Source of the DNA: CAVXAE01 sp044225565
GTDB taxonomy: Bacteria; Pseudomonadota; Gammaproteobacteria; Steroidobacterales; Steroidobacteraceae
Assembly (NCBI GenBank): GCA_044225565.1
Contig: JBGAIL010000047.1
Span: 1-28,434 of the forward strand
Length of the DNA stretch: 28,434 nucleotides
Reading direction: 5' to 3'
Of the stretch, positions 5,917 to 15,910 are shown in pieces (within the stretch, counting starts at the first letter, position 1; each line of letters begins with the position of its first letter). The notes beneath the pieces are model-generated. The model ran no database searches. It worked only from the letters and a program-made list of their open reading frames with translations, and was not told the DNA's origin. The translations under genes and the position numbers were made by a program.

Positions 5917-7310
5917 GATGATTCTCCTGGCGGGCGGACCGTCCTGGGATAGCGCTTCATGGTCCGGGACTCGTTGGTTTCCCCGCCGCCCAGTCTCAGC
6001 GCGAGGATCCTCCCGGGAACGGACACACCGATGTACTGGACTCCGCCTACGGAGTAACTGAACGGCGACGCCGTGGAGCACGCGTCGATGACGGCGCGCT
6101 CGCGCACCTCACCCCACTCGGACTCATACACGTTCAGATATCCCTCGGCATCTCCCTGCAGGAGAAGATTGCCCGCGGTCGAGAGGAGACCCGCGCAGGG
6201 GGTCGATTGCTCCAGCACGATGCGCCACTCCTCCTTCGCGGTCACGGGATTCCAGGCCTGCAGATACTGCATCCCGTCCTCTTCGATCGGCAGATGGAGC
6301 AGTTTGACCTTCGGGCTGAAGACCGGAGGGTATTCGAAGCTTGCGCTGCGCGACTCAGTGTATCGGGCAGAGGAGATTTGCGTGCCATCCGTGCGATCGA
6401 GCACGTGGAGCTGCCCGTTCGGACGGGCCTGCATGATGACCCGGCGCCGGGCGCCATCGATCTCGAGCTCGGCCAGCACGAGGTGTCCGCCCGCGGCACC
6501 CCGCTGCGCTTGCGGCTTCTCGAGCCGGTATTGCCACTGCACGCGTCCAGTCCCCGGATGGATGCCGAGTATGGAAGGCTGCTCTCCAATCGAGCTCACG
6601 TAGAGCAGGCGCAGCCCGGGGTCGTAAGTCATGGCACCCCAGTCCGTGGTGTCGTGCTCGGCCGCGGCTCCCGGAGGCTCGACCGGCTCCGTGAAAGTCC
6701 AGATCGTCTTGCCAGTCGCCGCGTCGAAGGCCGTCAAATGGCCCTTCGTATCTCGCGTGCCCGCGGTGGCCACCACGATTCGTCCATCGACGACGTGCGG
6801 CGCGCCACTGATGGATCCCCGAGCCGCATCACTGCAGACCATGCACGTCTCACGCTCCCAGACTGGCGCACCCGTTGCGGCATCGAGAGCGAACAACCGG
6901 CCGTCGCGAGCAGTGACGTACACCCTGTCGCGCCAGTGCGCCACGCCGCGACTCCAGCGTCCCACGCCATGCCCTTCGCTGCCTTCAGGCTGGTCCGACG
7001 GCACGGGGACCTTAGCTTCGAAATACCAGAGCTGCCGACCGGTGCCCGCCGAAATGGCATGCACACCCAACCCGTCCGCATCGGCATAGACGACGCCGTC
7101 CGCGACCACGGGAGTTGCCATGAAGGTTGCCCCGGCGTCGTAGACCCAGGCCACCGAGAGCGGCGCCACGTTGGACTCGTTGATGGAGTCGAGCGAGCTG
7201 TAGCCCTCCGGTGATGAGCTGCCACCTGGCACCCCGCGCTCACTGCAACCGACGACCAGGAGCGCATGGAGACAGAAGAGCGCGGAGTGCCGGATCGGAC
7301 CGCCCGTCAT
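5913..7310 (-). CDS. PQQ-like beta-propeller lipoprotein
   Basis: A secreted propeller of the pyrroloquinoline-quinone repeat type, 465 aa. The N-terminus (HSALFCLHALLVVGC) carries a lipobox with Cys22. The start resembles quinoprotein dehydrogenases: INESNVAPLSVAWVYDAG. Repeats with the W-motif signature follow: GVHAISAGTGRQLWYFEAK, RLFALDAATGAPVWERET, HLTAFDAATGKTIWTF, GIHPGTGRVQWQY, YLQAWNPVTAKEEWRI and YLNVYESEWGEV. CMVC (about residues 160-163) sits where true PQQ dehydrogenases have a vicinal Cys-Cys pair. It is shorter than PQQ alcohol dehydrogenases (usually about 600 aa) and has no cytochrome c motif (CxxCH). It may therefore be a redox enzyme or just a scaffold like BamB. The ATG overlaps the stop of the CocE-like gene (ATGA), and its stop overlaps the cytochrome b start. 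Confidence 0.87.
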   Translation of the reverse strand: MTGGPIRHSALFCLHALLVVGCSERGVPGGSSSPEGYSSLDSINESNVAPLSVAWVYDAGATFMATPVVADGVVYADADGLGVHAISAGTGRQLWYFEAKVPVPSDQPEGSEGHGVGRWSRGVAHWRDRVYVTARDGRLFALDAATGAPVWERETCMVCSDAARGSISGAPHVVDGRIVVATAGTRDTKGHLTAFDAATGKTIWTFTEPVEPPGAAAEHDTTDWGAMTYDPGLRLLYVSSIGEQPSILGIHPGTGRVQWQYRLEKPQAQRGAAGGHLVLAELEIDGARRRVIMQARPNGQLHVLDRTDGTQISSARYTESRSASFEYPPVFSPKVKLLHLPIEEDGMQYLQAWNPVTAKEEWRIVLEQSTPCAGLLSTAGNLLLQGDAEGYLNVYESEWGEVRERAVIDACSTASPFSYSVGGVQYIGVSVPGRILALRLGGGETNESRTMKRYPRTVRPPGESS

Positions 7311-9304
7311 TCGAACGCGGCCTCGAAGCCGGACCCAACTACTGGCAGCGCGATCGACGAGCCTGCGCTCCCAGTGTGAATCCCCAGGCGAGGCACCGGG
7401 TCCTGCTCCGGCGTCACCGTGTTCCCCTTGTCGGCGCCGGAGATCGTCAGCCTCACGCGCTCGCCCGCTCGAAAGACCCGTCCGACGGCGTACATCGCGA
7501 ACTCGAGAGCCACCGGCGTGGCCGAAAGTGGAGCGGCACGCGCCACGTCCACCGAACTGGAAGTCGGGAATGGCAGACCGAAGTTTCGGTAAGGAGGCGT
7601 GCCCAGAGTGCGATGAGACGCCCGCAATATTCCCTCCGATACGAGACGAGACGTGCCGTCCTCGGCGACCGCGGTGAGATAAGCGTACACATCCGCATCC
7701 CGGGCGTTCTCCGAGGACAACATCAGGCGCACGACGGGATTTCCCAGCACCGTGACGTCCCGCGCCAAAGGCGGCGAAGTATAGGTCATCGACCTCATGT
7801 CGTTCGGCGCCATGTCGATCTCCATGACCTTGCGCATCTGCCAGCGCGTGCCGGCCTTGCCCAGCGACGTCGTGTAATCCACCGTCCAGGCCTGCCGGTT
7901 GGCGGTCGCCTCCGGCGCGGTCAGCAGCGATCCATCGTTCTGCGAAAGAACGGCATGAGCGGGTCTGGCGGACAGGTACAGCTCTTCCCGGACGGCTTCC
8001 TTCGGCGGCCAGAACGGCGACGTGTACCACTCCGTCCGGTCGCGCGAGCGCTGCACGCCGTAGTGGACGGACTCACGAGCCTCTGCGCCGTTGTCGACGC
8101 CGCGCAGCCAATGATCGAACCAGCGCAAGGTCTCGCGGGCAATCATCTGACGCAAGTCCGCATCGCGCGGGTCGTCCGGCATCGGGCCCTGACTGCCGTG
8201 CGCGTAGGGCCCGATGATCAGCTTCCTCGGCACCTCGAGGTTCGCGTACCAGTACAGCATGTCGTTGGTGTAGAGGTCCTGCCAGCCCCCGAACAGCAAT
8301 GCCGGAATGCCGCTCGCGTTCACACGGCCGACGATCGTGTGGAGATTGTTCTGGCCCTTCTCCTGATACCGGTCAATGAACTCGACCTTGTCCCTCAGCA
8401 CGCCGACGCTCGCGAACTCATCGATGCGGCCGAACAGCGCGAGGCTCGCGTCGCCGCCCTGATGGTGCTCCTCGATCGCCGCGCGCAGCAGCGCCTGGTC
8501 GCGATCGGCATCCACCGCCGCGATATTGGTGATCGGACCCCGCACCGTCGTCGAGCGGTTGTCGTTGGTCGCCACCCGGCTGCTCCAGGCGCCGAGCCAG
8601 CCTGCGCGGAACACGCCGCCCATCGCGTAGCCGCCGTTCTCTCCGTCGAAGAACGCATGCACCATGGAAAGCGCCTTGAGCGCCTTCGGCCTCTCGGCGG
8701 CCACTCGAGGCTGGATCTCCGCCAGGTAGGAAGTGCCGAGCATGCCGACCGTGCCGTCGCTCCAGCGCTGCCGCGCGACCCAGTCGACGATGTCGTGGCC
8801 ATCCTGGCCTTCGTGCGCATCACCTTCCGGCAGCGAAGGGCCGAAGGAAGCTCCGGCGCCACGCATGTCCGCCACCACGACGGCATAGCCGTACGCCAGC
8901 ATCAGCAGGGGACCGCTCGGTTTCCCGGGAATCCGCAGCACACCACCCGCATTCGCGGGCGCATCGGCCCAGCGCACAGTGCCTCCATCCGGTAGCGGCT
9001 GGGCACGGCCGTAGCGGGTGTACTCGAAGAGCACCGGGAATCTGCCCTTGGCGACGACTCCATCCCGCGCGGGAACGTAGTAGTCGACGGCGAGGCGCAC
9101 GCCGTCGCGCATGGTCACGTAAACCGAGCGGCGCACCGCTTCGCGGAAGCGGAATGGCTCGTTCAGCCGGTATTGACCGAGGCCGAGCTCCGGCATGGAT
9201 CTCGCGCCCGGGCCAGACGTTGCAGCGGCTGCAACCGAAAAGCCGGTGAGGACGACGACCCCGGGGAGAATCGCTTTCGCGAGGGAAGACGTGAATGGGC
9301 TCAT
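7307..9304 (-). CDS. CocE/NonD-type alpha/beta hydrolase (peptidase S15-like)
   Basis: A secreted serine hydrolase of the X-Pro dipeptidyl-peptidase/cocaine esterase family, 665 aa from the ATG at 9304. The signal peptide is AKAILPGVVVLTGFSVAAAA. The catalytic domain begins VYVTMRDGVRLAVDYYVP, with RGAGASFG. The nucleophile is Ser192 in GMLGTSYLAEI, with Asp343 in GGWQDLYTNDM and His369 in IGPYAHGSQG. The C-terminal jelly-roll domain (GNPVVRLMLSSENARDADVYAYL; RVFRAGERVRLTISGAD) is complete. The frame is open to a TTG at 9424 that overlaps the S9 peptidase stop, but those 40 residues look non-coding and contain the 47-bp repeat element, so 9304 is preferred. The substrate may be an acylated or proline-containing peptide, or an ester. 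The PQQ-like gene overlaps its end by 4 nt. Confidence 0.92.
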   Translation of the reverse strand: MSPFTSSLAKAILPGVVVLTGFSVAAAATSGPGARSMPELGLGQYRLNEPFRFREAVRRSVYVTMRDGVRLAVDYYVPARDGVVAKGRFPVLFEYTRYGRAQPLPDGGTVRWADAPANAGGVLRIPGKPSGPLLMLAYGYAVVVADMRGAGASFGPSLPEGDAHEGQDGHDIVDWVARQRWSDGTVGMLGTSYLAEIQPRVAAERPKALKALSMVHAFFDGENGGYAMGGVFRAGWLGAWSSRVATNDNRSTTVRGPITNIAAVDADRDQALLRAAIEEHHQGGDASLALFGRIDEFASVGVLRDKVEFIDRYQEKGQNNLHTIVGRVNASGIPALLFGGWQDLYTNDMLYWYANLEVPRKLIIGPYAHGSQGPMPDDPRDADLRQMIARETLRWFDHWLRGVDNGAEARESVHYGVQRSRDRTEWYTSPFWPPKEAVREELYLSARPAHAVLSQNDGSLLTAPEATANRQAWTVDYTTSLGKAGTRWQMRKVMEIDMAPNDMRSMTYTSPPLARDVTVLGNPVVRLMLSSENARDADVYAYLTAVAEDGTSRLVSEGILRASHRTLGTPPYRNFGLPFPTSSSVDVARAAPLSATPVALEFAMYAVGRVFRAGERVRLTISGADKGNTVTPEQDPVPRLGIHTGSAGSSIALPVVGSGFEAAFE

Positions 9305-9307
9305 GCC

Positions 9308-9354
9308 CCGAAGAATCCCGCAAAGGCGGTAAGCGGGCATCCGCATCCGGTAAG
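9308..9354 (-). promoter_or_regulatory. 47-bp leader element, copy A (upstream of CocE-like gene)
   Basis: This stretch matches 11768-11814 at 44 of 47 positions. Each copy lies directly upstream of a secreted peptidase/hydrolase gene on the same strand. It contains a 5-bp stem, CCCGC (9317-9321) with GCGGG (9333-9337), around an 11-nt loop identical in both copies. On the minus strand CTTACCG occurs twice, exactly 21 bp apart. Here the element ends about 4 bp before the ATG. It may be an operator, a leader RNA structure or a REP-like repeat. Confidence 0.7.
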
Positions 9355-9420
9355 GGCGGCAGAACGGGACGAGCCGTCGCGTGAGGGCGGACCGCCGCGC
9401 GTCGGACGAATGCTCTGCCG

Positions 9421-11718
9421 TCAATTTTTCAGCTCGAGCCGATACTCATGCGGCGGCGTCACGCCCAGCAGGTTCTCCACGAAGTAGTCCCAGCGCCGGC
9501 GCAGGAAATACGGATCCGGGCGCCGCATCGCCTCCTTGCCCTTGCGCAGATCGACCAGCCCGTGGTTGCGGTTGGGCAGGATGAGCAGGTCGAAGTCCTT
9601 GTTGGCGGCGATCAGCGCGTCGACCATCTGCATCGTCATGGCCACGTGCACGTTGTCGTCCATGTCGCCGTGCGCCAGCAATAGCTTGCCTTTCAGGTTG
9701 GCGGCCAGCGGCGAGTTGGCCTGCGATAGGTAGGTCTCGTCGTTGACCGGCCAGGCGTGAAAGCGCTCGCCCCACTCCGCCCAGTAGCTCCTCTGGTCGT
9801 GGTTGCCTGCCGAGGAGACCGCGACCTTGTAGAAGCCCGGGTATTGCAGCATCGCGCGCGTGGAAGCGAAGCCGCCACCGGAGTGGCCGTAGATGCCCAC
9901 GCGATTCAGATCGAGATACGGGCGCTGCGCCGCCAGCTGCTTCAGGCCGACGACGTGGTCCTCCAGCCCGCCGGCCGCGCCCATGTTGCGATAGGACACG
10001 TCGCGGAACGCCTTGGAGCGCAGCGGCGTGCCCATTCCGTCGACCGTCACCACGATGAAGCCGAGCTCGGCGAGCGCCTGCTCGTTCTCCCAGCCCTGCA
10101 CGTCGAAGGACTTGATGGTGCGGATGTGCTGCGGGCCGGGATAGATGGCATCCAGCACCGGATAGCGACGCGTGGAATCGAAGTGGCTGGGAAAGAAGAT
10201 CGAGCCGTAGAGATCCGTCTTCCCGTCTCGCGCCTTCACCGTGAACGTCTGAGGCGGCTTCCAACCCGCGGCCGCGAGCCGGCCGATGTCCGCCCGCTGC
10301 AGCTCGCGCACCGACTTGCCATCGGCTCGCCTCAGAACACTGACGGGCGCCGTGTCGATGCGCGAATGAGTGTCCACGAAGTAATCGCCCGCCGGCGAGA
10401 AGCTGATCGTATGGTCGCCATCCTCCGGCGTGAGCAGCGTCAAGCCGCCGCCGTCGAGGCGTATCCGGTACAGATGGGAATAGTAGGGATCCCGGCCGGG
10501 CTCACGGCCCCCAGCGGTGAAATAGACCCAGCCGCGGCCTGCATCGACGTGCACGATCTCGTGCACCACCCACTCGCCTCGCGTGAGCTGGCGCTGTACC
10601 GCGCCATCGCGCGCATCAATACGGTACAGGTGCTTCCAGCCGTCGCGCTCGGACGACCACAGCAGCGTGTTGCCGACGATGCGCGCCTGTGATCCGCGGT
10701 CGACGTAGGTCTCGGTGCGCTCGACGACTGGTGTGCGCACCTGGCCGGTGGAGACATCCGCCACGTGCAGACGGGCTACCCGATAGCCGCGCTCGTTCTC
10801 GCTGAAACAGGCCTCTCGGCTGTCTTCATTCCAGCACAACGTGGTGTCGTAGCCTGCCGCACGACCGAAAGGCGATCCCAGCGGCGTCACCTTGCCGCTC
10901 TCGAGATCCACCACGACCATCTGCACCTGCGAGACTTCAGGATCGCCCGCGATCGGAAATCGATACGGGTGCGTGACCGGTGGCCGGCCCGGCACCGATT
11001 CGATCACGGCGATCTGGCGCACCTTGCGCAAGTCGCTGCGATAGCTCAGGAGCTTCTTCGAGTCGCGCGAGAACACCGCGTCGAGCTCAGGCGGGTTCTG
11101 CAGGAGCTGATCGGTGACGGGCTCGCCGACGTCTCGGCCATAGGCAAAGTCTGCAATTCCATCGGTGGTGAGTGCGCGCTCGGCATCGGTGGTGGTGTCG
11201 CGCAACCACAGGTTGTTCTCCTTCGACGAGACGGCCCACTTTCCATCCGGTGACAGCACTTCACCTTCGCGCGCGCCGGGTGTGCCGGTCGCGCGGGCAC
11301 AGGCGTAGGCCGACAGGTCGCACGTCCAACCCGTCTGCTCCACCCGAAAGGCGATCCGGGCATCGTGGTCACGGTATTCGAAGAAGTCGAACGGCAGGGC
11401 GTTTGCCTTGAACACCTTGCCGGTCGCTGCCGAAAGCGCGGCGGCCAGGCGCGCGTGATCGAACGCAGGTGCCTGAAGGTTCCGTGCGGGATCGACGCGG
11501 ATGAACGTCTTGTCCCCGTCGTGCTCGTCCAGGAACCAGAAGCGGCTGCCCCCGGCGATCCACTTCGGCTCCAGCGTCAGACGGGAGACCAGGGTGCGAG
11601 CGTTCTGGAACACGGCCGCGCGCGCGTAAGCCGCCGGAAGATCGGCACCCGGCGCATCGGCAGCTTGCGCTGCGACAGCCCCCGACCACACCACTGCGAG
11701 CACCAGGATCCACTTCAT
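9421..11718 (-). CDS. S9 family prolyl oligopeptidase, DPP4-type, secreted
   Basis: A periplasmic or secreted dipeptidyl-peptidase IV-like serine peptidase, 765 aa from the ATG at 11718 (SD GGAG 8 nt upstream). The signal peptide is MKWILVLAVVWSGAVAAQA. An N-terminal DPPIV beta-propeller follows (EGEVLSPDGKWAVSSKENNLWLRD; FSRDSKKLLSYRSDLRKVRQ). The C-terminal alpha/beta hydrolase carries the triad: Ser613 in YGHSGGGFAS, Asp687 in HGDMDDNVH and His719 in LPNRNHGLVD. The length and motif order are normal for bacterial DPP4-like enzymes, and it probably removes X-Pro dipeptides. It lies 128 bp after the XylR-like gene, with copy B of the 47-bp element in that gap. A gap of 116 bp with copy A separates it from the CocE-like gene. 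Confidence 0.94.
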   Translation of the reverse strand: MKWILVLAVVWSGAVAAQAADAPGADLPAAYARAAVFQNARTLVSRLTLEPKWIAGGSRFWFLDEHDGDKTFIRVDPARNLQAPAFDHARLAAALSAATGKVFKANALPFDFFEYRDHDARIAFRVEQTGWTCDLSAYACARATGTPGAREGEVLSPDGKWAVSSKENNLWLRDTTTDAERALTTDGIADFAYGRDVGEPVTDQLLQNPPELDAVFSRDSKKLLSYRSDLRKVRQIAVIESVPGRPPVTHPYRFPIAGDPEVSQVQMVVVDLESGKVTPLGSPFGRAAGYDTTLCWNEDSREACFSENERGYRVARLHVADVSTGQVRTPVVERTETYVDRGSQARIVGNTLLWSSERDGWKHLYRIDARDGAVQRQLTRGEWVVHEIVHVDAGRGWVYFTAGGREPGRDPYYSHLYRIRLDGGGLTLLTPEDGDHTISFSPAGDYFVDTHSRIDTAPVSVLRRADGKSVRELQRADIGRLAAAGWKPPQTFTVKARDGKTDLYGSIFFPSHFDSTRRYPVLDAIYPGPQHIRTIKSFDVQGWENEQALAELGFIVVTVDGMGTPLRSKAFRDVSYRNMGAAGGLEDHVVGLKQLAAQRPYLDLNRVGIYGHSGGGFASTRAMLQYPGFYKVAVSSAGNHDQRSYWAEWGERFHAWPVNDETYLSQANSPLAANLKGKLLLAHGDMDDNVHVAMTMQMVDALIAANKDFDLLILPNRNHGLVDLRKGKEAMRRPDPYFLRRRWDYFVENLLGVTPPHEYRLELKN

Positions 11719-11767
11719 GATTTCCACTCCCGTCCGGGCACCGACTTCCCGGGACCCCGCCAAGACT

Positions 11768-11814
11768 CCGAAGAATCCGGCAAAGGCGGTAAGCCGGCAT
11801 CCGCATTCGGTAAG
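11768..11814 (-). promoter_or_regulatory. 47-bp leader element, copy B (upstream of S9 peptidase)
   Basis: Second copy of the 9308-9354 element, 2,460 bp away on the same strand. Its stem is CCGGC (11777-11781) with GCCGG (11793-11797). Relative to copy A, the third base of the left arm (C to G) and its partner in the right arm (G to C) have both changed, so pairing is kept. It lies 50 bp before the peptidase ATG. The only other difference is C/T at 9347/11807. Confidence 0.7.
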
Positions 11815-11846
11815 CGCCTCGAGACGTCGCCCCTCTTGCCCGATCC

Positions 11847-13022
11847 CTAACACATCGCCCTCACCCGCCCCGGCGTCATCCCCAACCGCAGCCTGAACAC
11901 CGCTCCCATGTACTCCTGGTGCCGGAATCCGGCCCGCTCGGCGACGGTTGCCAGAGGCAGATCCGTCTTCACCAGGAGCTCCCGGGCCCGCTTGATCTTC
12001 GCAGCCAGTATTTCCTGGTGCACCGTGCGCCTGAGCGCGCTGCGGAACTTCCTCTGCAGCACGCTGCGCGAGACCCCCAGCTCACGCGCGAGCACGTCTA
12101 CGTTGAGCCCGAGGTGCGCGGCATCCCGTATCCGGCCGAGGGCGTCCTGCATCAACGGATCGGGGATGGCGAACGTGTCCGTGGACAGGCGGGCAACGAT
12201 CTGCTGCGGCGGAACGAGGATGGGGCGTCGCGACGGGCCGCTTCCGCCCATCGCCGAATCCAGCAGGCTCGCAGCCTCATAGCCCACCTGGTCGTGGGCG
12301 GGGCGGATGCTGGAGAGCGGCGGGTCGCACACTTCGCACAGCGGCTCGTCATCGTCCACTCCCAGCACCGCGAGATCGTCGGGCACCCGGACACCCGCGC
12401 GCCGGCAGGCCTCCAGGAACCGCGCGCCGCGCTGGTCGCTACACACCAGGATTCCCGATGGCCGCGGCAGCGCCGCGACCCATTCGGCCAGATGATTCTC
12501 CATTCGCTCCCAGGAACGCGCGTTCAGCGCACGGCGCGGCAGCTCATAGAGCGGCACGGCTTTCTGCAGATGTGCCACTGATGCGCACAAGCCTTCGTAG
12601 CGCTGCCTCGACCAGTTCTCACCCTCGATGCCGAAGAAGCCGAAGTGCTCCAGGCCGCGCTCGAGAAAGTGCTCGGCCGCCAGCCGCGCTATCGCGACGT
12701 TGTCCACGTGCACCAGCGGAAACGGCGAAGCCTGCACGACACCGAGCGTGTCGATGACCGGCACGCCCAGCGAGCCGACCGCACGGGCCATCTCCGGTGT
12801 TTGAATTCGGGCGATGATGCCATCCCCGCGCCACCGCTCCAGCCAGCGGGGTACGCATTCCTCGAGCGCGTGCGGCTCGTGGAACAGCACCCAGGGCCGG
12901 TGCTCGCGGACATAGCGGGCGATGCCGCGAAGGATCTCGCGCCCGGATGCGAGGGAGGTTTCCACCAGCAGGGCTACCCGAGGCGCGACCGGATTCCTAC
13001 ATCTGCCGACTGGTTTCCTCAT
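11847..13022 (-). CDS. XylR-like transcriptional regulator (LacI-type sensor plus AraC HTH)
   Basis: A sugar-responsive regulator of the XylR architecture, 391 aa. Residues about 12-280 form a LacI/periplasmic-binding-protein-like sensor (RVALLVETSLASGREILRGIARYV; VHVDNVAIARLAAEHFLERG; VPDDLAVLGVDDDEPLCEVCDPPLSSI). The C-terminal about 100 residues are an AraC domain with two helix-turn-helices (VDVLARELGVSRSVLQRKFR; LPLATVAERAGFRHQEYMGAVFR). The ATG at 13022 lacks a clear SD. It is divergent from the gal operon, with only 36 bp between starts, and upstream of the S9 peptidase on its own strand. By position the gal operon is the obvious target, with galactose or another plant-sugar monomer as possible effector. 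The 21-bp-spaced repeats in the 47-bp elements could also be its sites. Confidence 0.92.
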   Translation of the reverse strand: MRKPVGRCRNPVAPRVALLVETSLASGREILRGIARYVREHRPWVLFHEPHALEECVPRWLERWRGDGIIARIQTPEMARAVGSLGVPVIDTLGVVQASPFPLVHVDNVAIARLAAEHFLERGLEHFGFFGIEGENWSRQRYEGLCASVAHLQKAVPLYELPRRALNARSWERMENHLAEWVAALPRPSGILVCSDQRGARFLEACRRAGVRVPDDLAVLGVDDDEPLCEVCDPPLSSIRPAHDQVGYEAASLLDSAMGGSGPSRRPILVPPQQIVARLSTDTFAIPDPLMQDALGRIRDAAHLGLNVDVLARELGVSRSVLQRKFRSALRRTVHQEILAAKIKRARELLVKTDLPLATVAERAGFRHQEYMGAVFRLRLGMTPGRVRAMC

Positions 13023-13058
13023 TGCCGCAGGCTACCGGGAAGGAGCACTCTTTGCACC

Positions 13059-14190
13059 ATGATGAGACGCCTGCTCTGTTATGGAGTCCTGATGCTACAG
13101 GCCACGCAAAGCTTCGGTGCCGGCGAGCCTCCCGCGCCCTCCATCACACGGGCGCCCTTCGGACGGACGGCAGATGGCGTCGCGGTCGAAATCTACACGC
13201 TGCGCAACCGGCACGGCATGGAAGCGCGAATCACGAACTACGGGGGCATCGTCACCTCGCTCACCGCGCGGGACCGCAACGGGCGCTACGGCGACGTGGT
13301 CCTGGGCTACGACCGGCTGGAGGGATATCTCGCGCAATCCCCTTACTTCGGCTCGCTCATCGGCCGCTATGGCAACCGCATCGCCAGGGGCCGCTTCCAG
13401 CTCGACGGCAAATCCCACGATCTGGCGATCAACAACCCGCCCAATACGCTGCACGGCGGCAACAAAGGCTTCGACAAGGTGGTGTGGAACGTCACCGACG
13501 CGCGGGTGACCGGGCGGGGCCCCGAGCTCGCGCTCACCTACGTCAGTCGCGACGGCGAGGAAGGGTATCCCGGAACGCTCACCGTGCTGGCCGCCTACAC
13601 GCTGACCGACGACGATGCGCTGAGGCTCGATCTCATCGCGACCACGGATCGCGCCACCGTCGTCAACCTCACCCAGCATTCCTATTTCAACCTGCGCGGC
13701 CGGGGCGACATCCTGGGCCACGAGGTCAGGATCGATGCCGACCGGTTTACGCCAGTGGATGCCACATTGATCCCGACGGGTGAGCTGCGCGCCGTCGACG
13801 GCACGCCGTTCGACTTTCGCCATGCCACGCGGATCGGCGCCCGCATCGAACAAGCGGACGAGCAACTGAAGTCCGGCAAGGGCTACGACCACAACTGGGT
13901 CGTCAACGGCGAGGCCGGGCGCCTGCGCACCATGGCGCAGGTGTACGAGCCGGAGACCGGACGGGTGCTCGAAGTGCTCTCCACGGAACCCGGCCTGCAG
14001 TTCTACAGCGGCAATTTCCTGGACGGCACGATCACCGGCAAGGCAAAGCAGGCATATGCGTTCCGCAGCGGCTTCTGCATGGAGCCGCAGCATTTCCCCG
14101 ATTCGCCCAACCAGCCGCAGTCCCTCGGTGGTCCTGCGCCCCGGCGAAACGTACCGGCACTCGATGATGTATCGCTTCTCGTCGCGATAG
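13059..14190 (+). pseudogene. galM: Aldose 1-epimerase (mutarotase), secreted; frameshift near C-terminus
   Basis: Interconverts alpha and beta anomers of galactose and other aldoses. The signal peptide is MMRRLLCYGVLMLQATQSFGAG, so it acts in the periplasm. Family motifs are present: ITNYGGIVTSL, IGRYGNRIARGRFQLDG, NPPNTLHGGNKGFDKVVW, NLTQHSYFNLRG (catalytic His), GYDHNWV and MEPQHFPDSPNQP (catalytic Glu). About 22 residues before the end the frame shifts at about 14121. The expected Phe-Pro-Ser-Val-Val-Leu-Arg-Pro-Gly-Glu-Thr-Tyr continues in the next frame to the TAG at 14188-14190. Two bases appear to be missing in a T/C run. All catalytic residues lie before the break. Unshifted, the frame runs artificially open to 16025. 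First gene of the gal operon; AGGAG lies 13 nt upstream. Confidence 0.88.
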
Positions 14191-14193
14191 CCG

Positions 14194-15903
<1,710 letters not shown>

Positions 15904-15910
15904 GGTTCGC

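Noticed and set aside
7211..8995. 594-aa plus-strand frame opposite the CocE-like gene
   Set aside because: Composition typical of antisense frames in GC-rich DNA; no signal peptide, domain or plausible SD.
9305..9424. Upstream start of the CocE-like protein (TTG at 9424, or ATG at 9346 giving MRMPAYRLCGILRG)
   Set aside because: The same peptide-like sequence before the S9 peptidase gene is not in frame with that gene, so conservation is of DNA or RNA, not protein. A proper signal peptide starts at 9304.
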